A stretch of 64,000 bases of DNA from Podocnemis expansa (Eukaryota; Chordata; Testudines; Podocnemididae). This document shows positions 63,755-64,000 of the stretch, one piece after another. A program made the translations under genes and the position numbers. The stretch is from positions 3,373,157 through 3,437,156 of the forward strand of contig ML682067.1 in NCBI GenBank assembly GCA_007922195.1, written 5' to 3'. A model generated the notes under the pieces. The model did no database searches, was not told the origin of the DNA, and saw only the letters and a list, made by a program, of their open reading frames with translations. Numbering within the stretch: the stretch's first letter is position 1; each line of letters begins with the position of its first letter.

Positions 63755-63965
63755 TTTCCGGAAAGGAAGCAGTGTTAGTCTATGTACAGCAAAAACAATG
63801 AGAGTCCTGCTAAAGATTAACAAATTTCTTCAGGCAGAAGGTTTTATGGGCTCCAACCCACTTCATCTGGCAACTGATGAAGTGGGTTGGAGCCCACAAA
63901 AGCTTATGCCTGAAGAAATTTGTTAGTCTTTAAACTGCCACAGGACTCTTCTTGTTTTTAAATAG
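63755..63965 (+). repeat. Foldback element with near-perfect hairpin
   Basis: At 63815-63935 the arms AACAAATTTCTTCAGGCAGA with TGGGCTCCAACCCACTTCAT and ATGAAGTGGGTTGGAGCCCA with GCCTGAAGAAATTTGTTAG pair almost perfectly around a loop of about 10 bases. The outer terminus words (GCAGTGTTAGTCT, CACAGGACTCTTCTTG) are present. Confidence 0.88.
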
Positions 63966-64000
63966 ACTTAATGAGGACACCATCCTGTCTGTTGGTATCA

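Noticed and set aside
37000..64000. Search for GNS (N-acetylglucosamine-6-sulfatase), the usual neighbour upstream of TBC1D30
   Set aside because: No sulfatase signature (CCPSR-type) or other GNS exon was recognised on either strand. It probably begins beyond the right edge.
1..64000. CRISPR arrays, operons, tRNA or rRNA genes
   Set aside because: The window is vertebrate intron and intergenic DNA. Direct repeats seen are transposons or minisatellites, and no RNA-gene structure was recognised.

Overview
The window is vertebrate nuclear DNA, and its repeat content fits a sauropsid, most likely a turtle. The repeats I can recognise are CR1-type LINE tails, MIR-like SINEs, L2-like and Penelope-like fragments, DIRS-type tyrosine-recombinase retrotransposons, many short hAT elements, and a family of foldback repeats. 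The base composition is AT-rich with GC-rich islands, and coding sequence is confined to short exons in long introns. The species is an inference from repeat style only.

One protein-coding gene is supported. The 5' part of TBC1D30 (a TBC-domain Rab GTPase-activating protein) runs on the minus strand from a CpG island at about 36.0-36.9 kb down to 7.6 kb. Seven coding exons (36594-36432, 32500-32439, 31993-31928, 24002-23877, 12393-12208, 9418-9250, 7797-7629) join in frame with GT-AG junctions. Together they encode 313 complete codons plus two bases: the short N-terminal isoform start and most of the TBC domain, including both catalytic finger motifs in exon 5. The rest of the gene lies beyond the left edge.

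Layout: 1-7628 is intron 7, with a truncated DIRS element split by a solo LTR, a MIR, a second related LTR and an L2-like LINE. Intron 4 (12.4-23.9 kb) carries an almost complete DIRS-type element with both inverted termini and the internal complementary region (13.0-18.3 kb). Next to it is a 2.4-kb hAT element with a perfect 8-bp target duplication and a transposase remnant. Intron 3 (24.0-31.9 kb) holds foldback, hAT and GC-rich minisatellite blocks. From 36.9 to 64 kb I find no convincing gene. That upstream region is built of foldback elements, hAT elements, MIR/CR1/Penelope fragments, an antisense DIRS-like element with a decayed reverse transcriptase (49.9-53.1 kb) and an LTR-like sequence.

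The most notable observations are: the full DIRS architecture; eleven hAT insertions whose 8-bp target duplications all carry a central TA; two different hAT elements at mirror-image positions of one long palindrome (41.7-42.75 kb); GC-rich minisatellites in the centres of several non-autonomous DNA elements; a three-layer nest at 59.1-60.9 kb; and a transposon copy that seems to have kept its CpGs inside the TBC1D30 CpG island.
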